Shown here: positions 1 to 8,181 of the stretch, one piece after another | How positions within the stretch are numbered: position 1 is the first letter of the stretch | How the letters are laid out: the number at the start of each line of letters is the position of its first letter | Assembly: GCA_017508385.1 (NCBI GenBank) | Contig: JAFVZB010000055.1 | Span: 1-60,913 of the forward strand | Reading direction: 5' to 3' | Length of the DNA: 60,913 nt | Source of the DNA: Lentisphaeria bacterium | GTDB lineage: Bacteria; Verrucomicrobiota; Lentisphaeria; Victivallales; Victivallaceae | Made by a program: the position numbers and the translations under genes | The notes under the pieces: model-generated | Told to the model about the DNA's origin: nothing | Databases searched by the model: none | The model's input: only the letters and a program-made list of their open reading frames with translations

Positions 1-94
1 AGGCGAAAACTTTTTTTCACGGGAAAAAAAGTTTTCGCCTTCCCCCCTGCACCCCCCATCCACTTTCAAAAAAAGCGGGGTACTTTTTTTTATT
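1..94 (-). repeat. Dispersed hairpin repeat, copy 1
   Basis: Positions 1-40 form a perfect inverted repeat with 17-base arms (1-17 and 24-40) and a 6-base loop. A C-rich stretch follows, then a segment reading CACTTTCAAAAAAAGCGGGG and a T-run ending in ATTGG. The reverse complement of the whole unit aligns with 614-705, and the unit itself aligns directly with 13146-13234. This makes it a dispersed element rather than a one-off terminator. The window starts inside or at the edge of this copy. Its function is unknown; a transcription-stopping hairpin or a MITE-like element are both possible. Confidence 0.75.
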
Positions 95-340
95 GGCTTC
101 GCAACTTGCTTTCGGTGGTGCGGAGTTTTTTTTGTGTTTTGTCTGCGGGTATTTCTTTCCCCATCCACTTTCAAAAAAGCGGGGTACTTTTTTATTGGCT
201 CTGGAACTTGTTTTCGGTTTGCAGAGTTTTTTTGTGTTTTGGCTGCGGGTATTTCTTTCTCCATCCACTTTCAAAAAAAGCGGGGTACTTTTTTTATTGG
301 CTTCGCAACTTGCTTTCGGTGGTGCGGAGTTTTTTGTGTT
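56..340. repeat. Tandem repeat of about 100-105 bases, nearly three copies
   Basis: The unit starts CCATCCACTTTCAAAAAA at 56, 161 and 261, giving periods of 105 and 100 bases. It runs through AGCGGGGTACTTTTTT, a stretch with CAACTTGCTTTCGG or a variant, a GTGTTTTG run and TGCGGGTATTTCTTT. Copies 1 and 3 share the segment GGCTTCGCAACTTGC, and copy 2 differs there (GGCTCTGGAACTTG). The first 40 bases of each unit are the distal end of the dispersed hairpin element, so the array seems to come from repeated duplication of that end plus flank. Short open frames of about 110-130 codons across the array are a by-product of the repetition. Confidence 0.85.
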
Positions 341-581
341 TTACCCGGGGATTTTCAACAGGTGTTTTACAAATCTGTGTTTTCACTTATCCCTGTATCT
401 GGGAACAGGTGTTTTGCAGATACAAAAACCCTCTCTTTCCGGCATCAAAAACCCTCAACGCCCGTTGCGCCATAAATAATATATATAAATAATACCTCCA
501 AAGAATGAATTTTGTTACCGCGAATCAACGTATATATACATATCAAAAGCAATGAAAAAGGCGGCGGGATTTTTACTTTTT
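341..581. other. Non-coding stretch, no gene seen
   Basis: No convincing gene lies here. A short imperfect direct repeat, AACAGGTGTTTT followed by ACA or GCA, occurs at about 358 and 403. A run of alternating TA occurs near 480-490 and again near 530. Nothing else was recognised. Confidence 0.5.
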
Positions 582-705
582 GGCTCTGTTCCCGACACGG
601 GTAGGTAAAGGTAAATAAAAAAGTTTCCCCGCTTTTCTTGAAAGGGAGAGAGGGGCGCGGGGAGAGAGGGAAAACTTCTTTTCTCGTGAAAAGAAGTTTT
701 CACGC
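582..705 (+). repeat. Dispersed hairpin repeat, copy 2
   Basis: Bases 582-638 match 60753-60809 almost base for base, starting GGCTCTGTTCC and including GGGTAGGTAAAGGTAAATAA. From 614 onward the sequence aligns with the reverse complement of 1-94: AATAAAAAAGT, then CCCCGCTTTT, then TTGAAAG, a G-rich stretch and a terminal hairpin. The hairpin has perfect 14-base arms at 670-683 and 688-701 around a TCGT loop. The copy is oriented opposite to copies 1 and 3. It lies 70 bases beyond the end of the DUF975-like gene and could stop transcription there. Confidence 0.75.
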
Positions 706-774
706 TTTCCCCGCATCATCTCCCCATATCGGGAACAAAGCTTACTTTTTTTATCCGCACCGCCCCGTGTTTTG

Positions 775-1620
775 TTACCTGCTCTCCGGTGGCAAACCGG
801 ATTGTCTCTGTTGGTCGGCGAGCTGTTGTTTGTATTTTTCTCTATTTGTTTTGATAAGCTCGTCTTTATAACTGTTCGCTGCGGATATCAGTACGAAGAG
901 GATGAAGAACACGATGCGCAGAGCAAGGGACATCTCTTTGCACGGAGTGTAGGCAGGAATTTCCTGTTCAGCTTCAGAACCCGCTTCCGGCAGGAGACTC
1001 TTGTAGAATTTCCAATAGCTCACCACTCCATACGGAATGACCCACAAAAATCCGATTCCGCACGTCAGGAATGCAAGTATGCCCCAACCGACAAAGCGGA
1101 ACGAAAAGCGTATTGTCTGCCAGCGGTGTCCGTACATCAGACGGCGGCTCCGTTTGAAGGCGCTCAGCAAAGGCACGTCAGGTTTGTCGAGGAGAATGTA
1201 GGGCACCATAGCGTAGTTGAGGGCGATGATTATTCCGGGGACGATCAGCAGCAGGATTCCGAAAAAGACCAGTACACTGATAATCACCTGCGCCATTGTG
1301 ATGCGCACAAACTGTTTGAAACCTGCGGCAAGGCTTCTGTTCCAGAAGTCCGGAGCCGCATCGTCATCAGCGATACTCTTGCAGTAGATGAAATAGGCGC
1401 ACATTGCGATGTTGTTGCAGCAGACAGCCACAACTCCGTGCAGGATGTGCTTCACAACTCCGTTAAGCAACACCTCGAATACCACTGCTGCGACGATCTC
1501 GGTGATGCAAATTGCCAGCAAAATCAAAGCAGCGATAAACCATCTGCCTTTGAGAGATGCCCGAGCCGCACGGGTGATCTCTCCGTTGGGAATTTGCGGA
1601 ACAAGTACACTTTTTGCCAT
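775..1620 (-). CDS. DUF975-like integral membrane protein
   Basis: This is a predicted 281-residue polytopic membrane protein of unknown function. Hydrophobic segments appear at about residues 28-48, 58-78, 112-135 (VLVFFGILLLIVPGIIIAL), 178-200 and 234-252. The segment GIGFLWVIPYGVVSYWKFYK near residue 200 resembles the conserved C-terminal core of the DUF975 family, which is the basis for the name. The C-terminal tail is charged and soluble. The ATG at 1620 is preceded by AAGGAAAGG at good spacing. The gene stands alone, with its own promoter at 1691-1719, and lies downstream of the EF-G paralogue on the same strand. The family has no settled biochemical role. Confidence 0.7.
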   Translation of the reverse strand: MAKSVLVPQIPNGEITRAARASLKGRWFIAALILLAICITEIVAAVVFEVLLNGVVKHILHGVVAVCCNNIAMCAYFIYCKSIADDDAAPDFWNRSLAAGFKQFVRITMAQVIISVLVFFGILLLIVPGIIIALNYAMVPYILLDKPDVPLLSAFKRSRRLMYGHRWQTIRFSFRFVGWGILAFLTCGIGFLWVIPYGVVSYWKFYKSLLPEAGSEAEQEIPAYTPCKEMSLALRIVFFILFVLISAANSYKDELIKTNREKYKQQLADQQRQSGLPPESR

Positions 1621-1690
1621 ATAAATTACCTTTCCTTAAAAAGATCACCGCACCTCCCGATCACAGGGGAATGCGGCAATCAGGTTTGTT

Positions 1691-1719
1691 TTTATAATTA
1701 CTCTTTGTTAATGTCTCAA
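1691..1719 (-). promoter_or_regulatory. Predicted promoter of the DUF975-like gene
   Basis: On the minus strand, TTGAGA (1714-1719) and TATAAA (1691-1696) are 17 bases apart. The pair lies about 70 bases upstream of the start codon. Confidence 0.5.
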
Positions 1720-1789
1720 TGGTTGTAATACACTCAAGCGAAATGATATGCGGCACAGGCGCAAGGCACGAGATTGACCACAATGCGCC

Positions 1790-1819
1790 GTGCGCCGTTA
1801 CTCTTTCTTCACGGCGCAC
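1790..1819 (-). terminator. Hairpin after the EF-G-like gene
   Basis: A perfect 9-base inverted repeat (GTGCGCCGT and ACGGCGCAC) encloses a 12-base loop, ten bases past the stop codon of the EF-G paralogue. No T-run follows on the minus strand, so it may be an RNA-stabilising or Rho-assisted end rather than a classic intrinsic terminator. Confidence 0.45.
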
Positions 1820-1828
1820 CGAACGTAA

Positions 1829-3841
1829 TTACTCTTTGTCTTCGCCTTTTTCTGCCTGGTGCTTGGCGATGATCTCCTGAGCGACATTGGGCGGAACCTG
1901 CTCGTAACGCTCGAAGTGCATCTCGAAGTGGCCCTTGCCCTGAGTCATGCTGCGCAGCTCGGTGGCGTAACGGCGCATCTCTGCCATCGGAACCTCTGCC
2001 TGAACGATCTGAGTACCCTCATCCATGGACATTCCGAGGATGCGTCCGCGCTTGTGGTTGAGGTCACCTGTGATATCTCCGAGATAGCTGTCGGGAATAC
2101 CGATATCGACACGCATGATGGGTTCGAGCAGCACCGGTTTCGCCTTGGCTACGGCATCACGGAACGCCATGCGTCCGGCGATACGGAACGCCATTTCGTT
2201 GGAGTCCACGGGGTGATACTTGCCGTCGTAAACGGCAATGCGGATATTCTGCATGGTGCAGCCCACGAGCGGACCCTCTGCCATGACGTCGGCGACTCCC
2301 TTTTCGATTGCCGGGATGAAGTTTTTGGGAACCGTTCCGCCCACGACCTCGTTGACGAACTCATATCCTGAGATATTGGGCATGATGCGCAGATAAACCT
2401 CGGCGAACTGACCGGCTCCTCCGGTCTGCTTCTTGTGGCGGTAGTGACCCTCACCGGTTGAAGTGATGGTCTCGCGGTAGGGCACTTTGGGAGTTGCAAG
2501 ATTGGCTTCGACCTTGAACTGCTCCTTGAGACGGCGTGCCACGATACCGAGGTGCTGGTCGCCCATTCCTGAAAGCAGGAACTCATAGGTCTCTCCGTCA
2601 CGCACCAGGCGCACGGTCGGGTCGCACTCGGCGATTTTCGCCAGACTCTGGGCGATCTTGTCATCGTCTCCGGTCTTGACCGCAGTTACGGCGTAGGACA
2701 TCACCGGGTCGGGGAATACGATTCCCGGCAGCGGTTTGATGGCGATATTTCCGGCAACGGTGTCACCGACGTGGGTATCTTTGAGTTTGGCGACGGCGAA
2801 AATCGTGCCGAGTCCCGCCTCTTTGACAGCGGACTGATTTTTTCCGTTCATCAGCAGCAGCTGACCGAAACGCTCTTTGACTCCGCGGGAGACATTGAAG
2901 ATATCGGTATCAGCCTTGAACACTCCTGAAACGGTGCGGACGAAGGCAAGCTGACCGCAGAAGGGGTCGTTGACGCTCTTGAAGACGATTCCGAAAGCGG
3001 AGTCGCTCTCGCTGACGCTGGCGGGACCGCCCTCGAGCGGAACGTACTCAAGCGGAGTCGGGAAGAAGTCGCAGATGCCATCCATGAGCTCTTTGATACC
3101 GATTCCTGAGGTGCTGCTGCCCATGAATACCGGAATGGTACTGCCTGAGAGCACGCTCTTGCGGATTCCTGATTTGATTTCATCTATGGACAACTCTTCG
3201 CCGCCGAGATAACGCTCCATGAGCTCTTCATCGGTCTCGGCGATGGCATCCATCCAGAGGGTGCGGCACTCGGCAACATCGTCGGCGATATCGGCGGGAA
3301 CATTCTCATCAAATACACTTACCACACCTTTGAAACCCGCCTCTGCGCCCACCGGCCAGTAGAGCGGAATAATAACTGTTTTGCCGTGATTGCGGCGCAT
3401 TTGCTCGATAGTCTTTTTGAAGTCCGCCCGGTCACGGTCGAGGCGGTTGACAAATCCGAAACGGGGGATGCCGCGTTTTTTCGCAAGTCGCCATGCTCTT
3501 GCGGTTCCGAACTGGGGACCTTCGACACAATCGACCACCACCATGGCGGCATCGGCGGCTCTTACGGCTGAGATATACTGACCGACGAACTCTCCGTATC
3601 CGGGAGTATCGACGAAGAAGAGCTCGGTATCATTGTACTTGCAGTTGAGTACGGATGCGTAAATACTTGACTGTTTTTCCTGCTCGTCCGCCATGAAATC
3701 GCTTACGGTTGACTTGGCATCGATGCTGCCTATGCGGTTGATGGCTCCTCCGGCGAGCAGGATCGCTTCGCAGAGTGTGGTTTTACCGCTGCCGGAGTGT
3801 CCGGCAATGACGAAATTACGACGTTTTTCCACGGTTGACAT
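1829..3841 (-). CDS. Elongation factor G-like GTPase (EF-G paralogue)
   Basis: This 670-residue translational GTPase has full EF-G architecture but belongs to the divergent EF-G-like group of uncertain role. The P-loop GHSGSGKT is at residues 14-21. The G3 motif is DTPGY (78-82), where canonical EF-G has DTPGH; that His is the GTPase-activating residue. The switch I RGITI signature is absent, replaced by EQEKQSSI around residue 53. The G4 motif is NRLD (132-135) rather than NKxD. Later EF-G domains are present (KTGDDDKI, GMGDQHLGI, KKQTGGAGQFAEVYLRI, GDITGDLNHKRGRILGM). The start at 3841 has AAAGGA upstream. Tetracycline-resistance-type GTPases are an alternative but normally keep the catalytic His. 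The housekeeping fusA is expected elsewhere in the genome. Confidence 0.88.
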   Translation of the reverse strand: MSTVEKRRNFVIAGHSGSGKTTLCEAILLAGGAINRIGSIDAKSTVSDFMADEQEKQSSIYASVLNCKYNDTELFFVDTPGYGEFVGQYISAVRAADAAMVVVDCVEGPQFGTARAWRLAKKRGIPRFGFVNRLDRDRADFKKTIEQMRRNHGKTVIIPLYWPVGAEAGFKGVVSVFDENVPADIADDVAECRTLWMDAIAETDEELMERYLGGEELSIDEIKSGIRKSVLSGSTIPVFMGSSTSGIGIKELMDGICDFFPTPLEYVPLEGGPASVSESDSAFGIVFKSVNDPFCGQLAFVRTVSGVFKADTDIFNVSRGVKERFGQLLLMNGKNQSAVKEAGLGTIFAVAKLKDTHVGDTVAGNIAIKPLPGIVFPDPVMSYAVTAVKTGDDDKIAQSLAKIAECDPTVRLVRDGETYEFLLSGMGDQHLGIVARRLKEQFKVEANLATPKVPYRETITSTGEGHYRHKKQTGGAGQFAEVYLRIMPNISGYEFVNEVVGGTVPKNFIPAIEKGVADVMAEGPLVGCTMQNIRIAVYDGKYHPVDSNEMAFRIAGRMAFRDAVAKAKPVLLEPIMRVDIGIPDSYLGDITGDLNHKRGRILGMSMDEGTQIVQAEVPMAEMRRYATELRSMTQGKGHFEMHFERYEQVPPNVAQEIIAKHQAEKGEDKE

Positions 3842-3922
3842 ATTCGTTTATCCTTTCGTTGGTGAAATGCCTTCAAATGTTTCGGGATGCTCTCTTTTTC
3901 CGAGGCTCCCGGCAGAATAAAC

Positions 3923-3958
3923 AGCCCGGAACAGACCTGTTTCAGACGGCTTTTTTTT
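3923..3958 (+). terminator. Plus-strand terminator-like hairpin in the divergent region
   Basis: AGCC (3923-3926) pairs with GGCT (3948-3951), and GGAACA pairs with TGTTTC inside, with one G-T wobble. Eight T residues follow. No plus-strand gene lies upstream, so it may end an antisense or small RNA, act in the leader of the EF-G-like gene, or be fortuitous. Confidence 0.4.
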
Positions 3959-4095
3959 GTTTGCAGTTGAAACAACATTTCCTGCTCCGGTTTTACCATT
4001 AGCACTGCAAAACGAAAATTGCAAATGGGTTTTCAAACTTTTTTTGCATTTTTTTTGTGTTCGTGCAATATTTTGCAAAAAAAACGCCGCTGTGT

Positions 4096-4124
4096 TTGCA
4101 AATACGGCTCTTTTACAGTATATT
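4096..4124 (+). promoter_or_regulatory. Predicted promoter of the membrane kinase gene
   Basis: TTGCAA (4096-4101) and TATATT (4119-4124) are separated by exactly 17 bases. The start codon follows 39 bases downstream. Confidence 0.55.
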
Positions 4125-4163
4125 GTCTCCTGAGTATATCAACAGCTGCTTTTCAGGAATTTT

Positions 4164-6080
4164 ATGCATTGTAAATTTTGTGGTTACAAAACTTCTGACG
4201 TGTCAGATCAGCTGCGCTGCCCTCAGTGCGGAGCCGGGTCAGGCAAACGCATGCGTATCAGAAACGCAGGCGAGATGATCGGCAAGTACCGCATACTCAG
4301 GATGCTCGGCAGGGGCGGTTCCGGAGTGGTCTATCTCTGTGATGACCCGGTACTGATGACCCGTTGTGCGGTGAAAGTCCTGAACGACAGCAGGGCGGAG
4401 CAGGATAAAAACTTCGTTGACCGCCTGCTGCGGGAGGCGAAAATCGCCGCCGCACTGCAGATGCCCGACGTGGTGGCGGTGCTCGATGCCGGAACCGATG
4501 AGCTTTCAGGTGAGCCATTCGTGGTCATGGAGTATGTCGATGGTGAGAGTCTCGAGGATGTATTGCGTGACGGTCCCCTGCCCGAAAGCGCAGTTCTGGG
4601 TATCGCCATACGCATATCCACCGTGCTCGCCTCTGCCGCTGCTCTCGGAATAGTCCACCGTGACATCAAGCCGGGGAATATCCTGCTCACATCTGAGGGT
4701 AATATCAAACTCGCCGACCTCGGAATAGCCAAGTCGGGAACTGTTACCACCGACACCATCTCTGATGAAAACACGCTTCTGGGAACTCCAAATTACGCAG
4801 CTCCTGAACAGTTAAGGAGCTCGCACACCGTCGATTTCAGAGCCGACATTTACAGTCTCGGAGCAACCATGTATCACATGCTCACCGGCAAAAGACCCTT
4901 TTCAGCCGACACCGTTTTCAACACCATCGCCAACGTGCTCGAAACCGAAGCCAAGCCGATCTCATCCTATGATGTGCAGGTATCATCCGCCACGGCTGCG
5001 CTGGTCAAAAAGATGATGGCAAAAGACCCTGACGACCGGCACAAAAGTATCCCGGAACTGCTCGATGCACTCAGAAGATGCTCGGAAAAACGGCGTTTTT
5101 CGTGGAAAAATCCGTTGCAGTATATTCCGCTGTACTCCCGGCACCGCTTGCGGCTCAAGATGCACCGCAGCCGGAGAAACAGGTTTTCGGTGATAACTCC
5201 GCAAATAATCATCCGCGACCTCTTTCTCTGCTCGGCGGTGCTTATCTGCCTGCTCTTTCTGTGGTTCAACTTCGGCAGAACCTACTCTCAGGAAATGCAG
5301 AAAGAGAGTCTCGCACGCTACGAACTCCTGCGCAAGCAGGAAGTAAGCGAACTGCTCAAAGAGTCAGAACCCGCTCTGACAGCCGAATATCTGCGCCGTC
5401 CTGAAACGACCTACCGCTCACGCCGGGAGATATTCACCTCTCTTCTGCGCAACCGGAAACGTCACGAACTGCTGCGGCATCTGATATCGCTCGACCTCTT
5501 CACTGACCGTCAGAATGAAGACTTTCTCGGCATCGCCTGCTCGGTAAAAAACTGCGACAACGACATCGTTGAGGAGCTCATACATGCCGGAGCCGATCTC
5601 GACTACCGTGACCGCAGGGGCAGAACCGCCCTGATGAAATCGCTTATTTCCGGAAATATCCAAGCCGCAGCTATGCTGCTCAACTACGGTGCCGACCCCC
5701 ATCTCATCGACAATGAGGGGCGCAACATCTGGTTCTATCTGCCCGAAAAATTCGATGAAGAGCTGATATCCGACCTGATTTCCACAGATGTTGCCGTCAA
5801 CGTGCGTGACCGTGCCGGAAGAACTCCTGTAATGGTCTTTGTTGACCGCTTCGATTCGCCGGAGATGGTGAAAATCCTGATAAGAAACAAATTCAACATC
5901 AATCGCAAATCCAACAGCGGGGAAACCGCACTTACCACAGCAATCCGCCGCCGCCACATGGCAAGTGCCGAAGCTCTCTTCAACGGAAACGCCAACTTCG
6001 ATGAGTCGGCGGTAAAGCTGGTCTCAAACGAGTACCGGCTGAAAAACATGATGCGGCAGAAACTCAACAAAAGGAAGTAA
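4164..6080 (+). CDS. Membrane-anchored zinc-ribbon Ser/Thr kinase with ankyrin repeats
   Basis: This 638-residue protein combines four parts. A zinc ribbon has cysteines at 3, 6, 19 and 22. A Hanks-type kinase domain spans about 41-300: glycine loop GRGGSGVVY at 49-57, Lys71, HRDIKPGN at 165-172, DLG at 185-187 and APEQL at 213-217. All catalytic residues are present, so it should be active. A basic linker is followed by one transmembrane helix at about 352-370. The C-terminal half carries ankyrin-like repeats from about 468 to 612 (DYRDRRGRTALMKSLISGN and two further copies). The ATG at 4164 follows AGGA with six bases between. The gene is three bases upstream of a second kinase. Its substrates are unknown. 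Confidence 0.9.
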   Translation: MHCKFCGYKTSDVSDQLRCPQCGAGSGKRMRIRNAGEMIGKYRILRMLGRGGSGVVYLCDDPVLMTRCAVKVLNDSRAEQDKNFVDRLLREAKIAAALQMPDVVAVLDAGTDELSGEPFVVMEYVDGESLEDVLRDGPLPESAVLGIAIRISTVLASAAALGIVHRDIKPGNILLTSEGNIKLADLGIAKSGTVTTDTISDENTLLGTPNYAAPEQLRSSHTVDFRADIYSLGATMYHMLTGKRPFSADTVFNTIANVLETEAKPISSYDVQVSSATAALVKKMMAKDPDDRHKSIPELLDALRRCSEKRRFSWKNPLQYIPLYSRHRLRLKMHRSRRNRFSVITPQIIIRDLFLCSAVLICLLFLWFNFGRTYSQEMQKESLARYELLRKQEVSELLKESEPALTAEYLRRPETTYRSRREIFTSLLRNRKRHELLRHLISLDLFTDRQNEDFLGIACSVKNCDNDIVEELIHAGADLDYRDRRGRTALMKSLISGNIQAAAMLLNYGADPHLIDNEGRNIWFYLPEKFDEELISDLISTDVAVNVRDRAGRTPVMVFVDRFDSPEMVKILIRNKFNINRKSNSGETALTTAIRRRHMASAEALFNGNANFDESAVKLVSNEYRLKNMMRQKLNKRK

Positions 6081-6083
6081 ACC

Positions 6084-7082
6084 GTGGATAATTTCGATGA
6101 CGACTACACCATCTATCTTGCTCCTGAAGCGCAGGCTAGTTTAGCCGCATACGTTTGCAGCACCTGCGGCGGAGAGATGACTCCGCAGGAGGGTGCTGAT
6201 ATTCTGGTGTGCCAATCATGCGGCAAAAGCAAGTATGTAACCTTCTTCGATATCGGTATCGGCGACGAACTTTGCGGAGCAAAAATCATCAGGATGCTCG
6301 GCAGCGGCAGTTCGGGAAATCTCTTTTTATGCGAGTATCCCGATATGTCGCGCTGTGTTATAAAAATGCTCAAGAGCGATGACATGAAAAATCCTGAAAA
6401 CATCCGCAGATTTGAACAGGAAGCCGGGATAATGGCAAAACTTTCACATCCCAACATCGTACAGCTCATTGAGTTCCGCAAAAGCGAAAACTCCCTCTGC
6501 CTCATCATGGAGTACGTTGACGGCTTTAATCTGCTTCAGATGGTGTCGCAGGACTTTTACTTTTCCGCAGAGACCGCTATTGAGATGACCTACTGTCTTG
6601 CCGATGCCTTCAAGTATGCGTGGGATAACTGCCAGCTGCTGCACCGTGATATCAAGCCGTCAAACATAATGATAAACAGCGACGGAGAGTTGAAGATACT
6701 CGATTTCGGACTTTCCAAACAGTGCGATATCGACACCGGACTCACCTCTGTCGGACAGGCATTGGGTTCCCCCGGCTACATGAGTCCTGAACAGTTCCGT
6801 GACAGCCGCATCTACGACTGCCGCTCGGATATATTTTCTCTCGGAGTCACCATCTATTTTGTGCTCACCAAAGGCAGAATGCCGTATGCCGGGAACTCTC
6901 CGCTTGCGGCGTTCCAGAACATCATCTCCACCAGACCTCAAACGCTCAGTGATATCGTCCCTGAAATTCCCGAAAGTTTCTCTCATCTTGTCATGTCTAT
7001 GATCGACAGCGATATGGAAAAACGTCCGGCTTCGTGGGGAGATTTGATGAATAAACTTGAAGATATCGCAAACTCCTTGTAA
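6084..7082 (+). CDS. Soluble zinc-ribbon Ser/Thr kinase
   Basis: This 332-residue Hanks-type kinase lacks a membrane segment. An N-terminal zinc ribbon has cysteines at 25, 28, 43 and 46. The kinase domain has glycine loop GSGSSGNL (73-80), Lys94, HRDIKPSN (187-194), DFG (207-209) and SPEQ. The start is a GTG at 6084 supported by AAAGGAAG just upstream, inside the end of the preceding gene. Both kinases share the zinc-ribbon-then-kinase order, which suggests duplication followed by gain or loss of the ankyrin half. They are surely co-transcribed. Whether one phosphorylates the other cannot be told from sequence. Confidence 0.9.
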   Translation: MDNFDDDYTIYLAPEAQASLAAYVCSTCGGEMTPQEGADILVCQSCGKSKYVTFFDIGIGDELCGAKIIRMLGSGSSGNLFLCEYPDMSRCVIKMLKSDDMKNPENIRRFEQEAGIMAKLSHPNIVQLIEFRKSENSLCLIMEYVDGFNLLQMVSQDFYFSAETAIEMTYCLADAFKYAWDNCQLLHRDIKPSNIMINSDGELKILDFGLSKQCDIDTGLTSVGQALGSPGYMSPEQFRDSRIYDCRSDIFSLGVTIYFVLTKGRMPYAGNSPLAAFQNIISTRPQTLSDIVPEIPESFSHLVMSMIDSDMEKRPASWGDLMNKLEDIANSL

Positions 7083-7105
7083 AAAACACATTTCTGTGGT
7101 ACATT
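7077..7105 (+). promoter_or_regulatory. Predicted promoter of the GHMP kinase operon
   Basis: TTGTAA (7077-7082, overlapping the stop codon of the kinase gene) and TACATT (7100-7105) are 17 bases apart, about 47 bases before the next start codon. Confidence 0.5.
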
Positions 7106-7152
7106 ATATAGGTGTATGAGTAATAAATACTTTTTTGGGAAAGAGTTGATAT

Positions 7153-8181
7153 ATGATAATCCGCACTGTTGCTTACCCCAGAGCTGCGCTGGTCGGCAAT
7201 CCCTCGGATGGCTACCACGGAAAAACCATTGCTTTTGTCTTTGACAACTACTCGGCAGAAGTGATGCTTTATGAGACGCCTGAGCTGGAAATTCTCGCCA
7301 GCCGCAGGGACTACACCCGCTTCGACAGCCTCGAAGCCATGCACAAAGATATCGAACAGTTCGGCTACTACGGAGGAATAAGACTCCTCAAAGCCGCAGG
7401 CAAAAAGTTCTTCGAGTACTGCAAAATGCACGGACTTGTTCTCGAAAACAAAAATTTCACTATCCGCTACAACAGTGATATTCCCAACCGTCTCGGACTT
7501 GCGGGAAGTTCCGCCATCATCACCGCCGCCATGCGCGCCATGTTCAAATTTTACGGTTTGACCATTGATGCCGGACACCTTGCCAATCTCGTGCTCTCAA
7601 CCGAGCGTGACGAGCTGGGTATTCCCGCCGGACTTCAGGATAGAGTCGCTCAGGCGTACAACACTCCGGTGTTTATGGATTTCGACAAAGAGTTCATGGA
7701 TGAATACGGAGTCGGAAAATATCAGCCGATAGCCATTCCCGAAGAGCTCAATTTGTATGTCGCCTACCGAACCGACCTCGCTGAGGGTTCCGAGATACTC
7801 CACAGCCGTCTGCGTGACGACTACGACTCAGGCAAACCCGCCGTGCTCGATGCCATGAGGGAGTGGGCAAGTCTCACCGAACAGGTGGCTTCGGCACTCA
7901 AGAACCGTGATTTTGAACTCATATCAAAGGCTCTCGACCGCAACTTTGATTTGCGCTGCGAAGTTTGCGCCGACTCAATAAGTCCGAAAAACCGCAATAT
8001 GGTCGAGATCGCAAGGCGTTGCGGAGCAAGTGCCAAGTTCACCGGTTCAGGAGGAGCTATCATCGGCACTTATCAGGATGAGGAAATGTTCCTGAAGATG
8101 AAAGAGGAGTTCTCAAAGAGCACCGTTGAACTCATCAAACCCCGCATCGTCAAACAGGGAGAACAGAATGTCAATCCGTAA
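7153..8181 (+). CDS. GHMP-family sugar kinase, glucuronokinase-like
   Basis: This 342-residue cytoplasmic GHMP kinase has the ATP-binding motif RLGLAGSSAI at about residue 115 and the C-terminal glycine-rich motif FTGSGGAIIG. The N-terminal AYPRAALVGNPSDGYHGKTI resembles the glucuronokinase/arabinokinase branch, where the NPSDG stretch contacts the sugar. It should phosphorylate a sugar at C1; glucuronate is the best guess and galactose-, arabinose- or heptose-type substrates are alternatives. The gene overlaps the next one, a nucleotidyltransferase, by 14 bases. That suits a salvage route from free sugar through sugar-1-phosphate to UDP-sugar. Confidence 0.75.
   Translation: MIIRTVAYPRAALVGNPSDGYHGKTIAFVFDNYSAEVMLYETPELEILASRRDYTRFDSLEAMHKDIEQFGYYGGIRLLKAAGKKFFEYCKMHGLVLENKNFTIRYNSDIPNRLGLAGSSAIITAAMRAMFKFYGLTIDAGHLANLVLSTERDELGIPAGLQDRVAQAYNTPVFMDFDKEFMDEYGVGKYQPIAIPEELNLYVAYRTDLAEGSEILHSRLRDDYDSGKPAVLDAMREWASLTEQVASALKNRDFELISKALDRNFDLRCEVCADSISPKNRNMVEIARRCGASAKFTGSGGAIIGTYQDEEMFLKMKEEFSKSTVELIKPRIVKQGEQNVNP

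Larger units (their letters stand above)
3842..4163. other. Divergent intergenic region of 322 bases
   Basis: This region separates the leftward EF-G-like gene from the rightward kinase gene. It holds the ribosome binding site of each, the kinase promoter at 4096-4124, and a terminator-like hairpin read on the plus strand at 3923-3958. No clear promoter for the EF-G-like gene was found. No open frame with a good start was seen. Confidence 0.6.

Noticed and set aside
56..340. Possible CRISPR array
   Set aside because: Units are about 100 bases with no short conserved repeat alternating with unique spacers, and no cas gene is present.
93..492. Three overlapping open frames of 113-128 codons, cysteine- and phenylalanine-rich
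   Set aside because: They are the three frames of the same tandem repeat and have no ribosome site; translation of repeats, not genes.
772..1728. 318-codon open frame on the plus strand
   Set aside because: It is the shadow of the DUF975-like membrane gene on the other strand; its product is a disordered mix of charged residues with no family features.
3941..3950. TTCAGACGGC, identical to the complement of the Neisseria DNA uptake core GCCGTCTGAA
   Set aside because: I noticed only this single copy and no other neisserial feature, so a chance match within a hairpin is the simplest reading.
8126..8167. Longer start for the GalU-type gene
   Set aside because: The added 14 residues overlap the kinase gene, have no ribosome site and fall before the family N-terminus.
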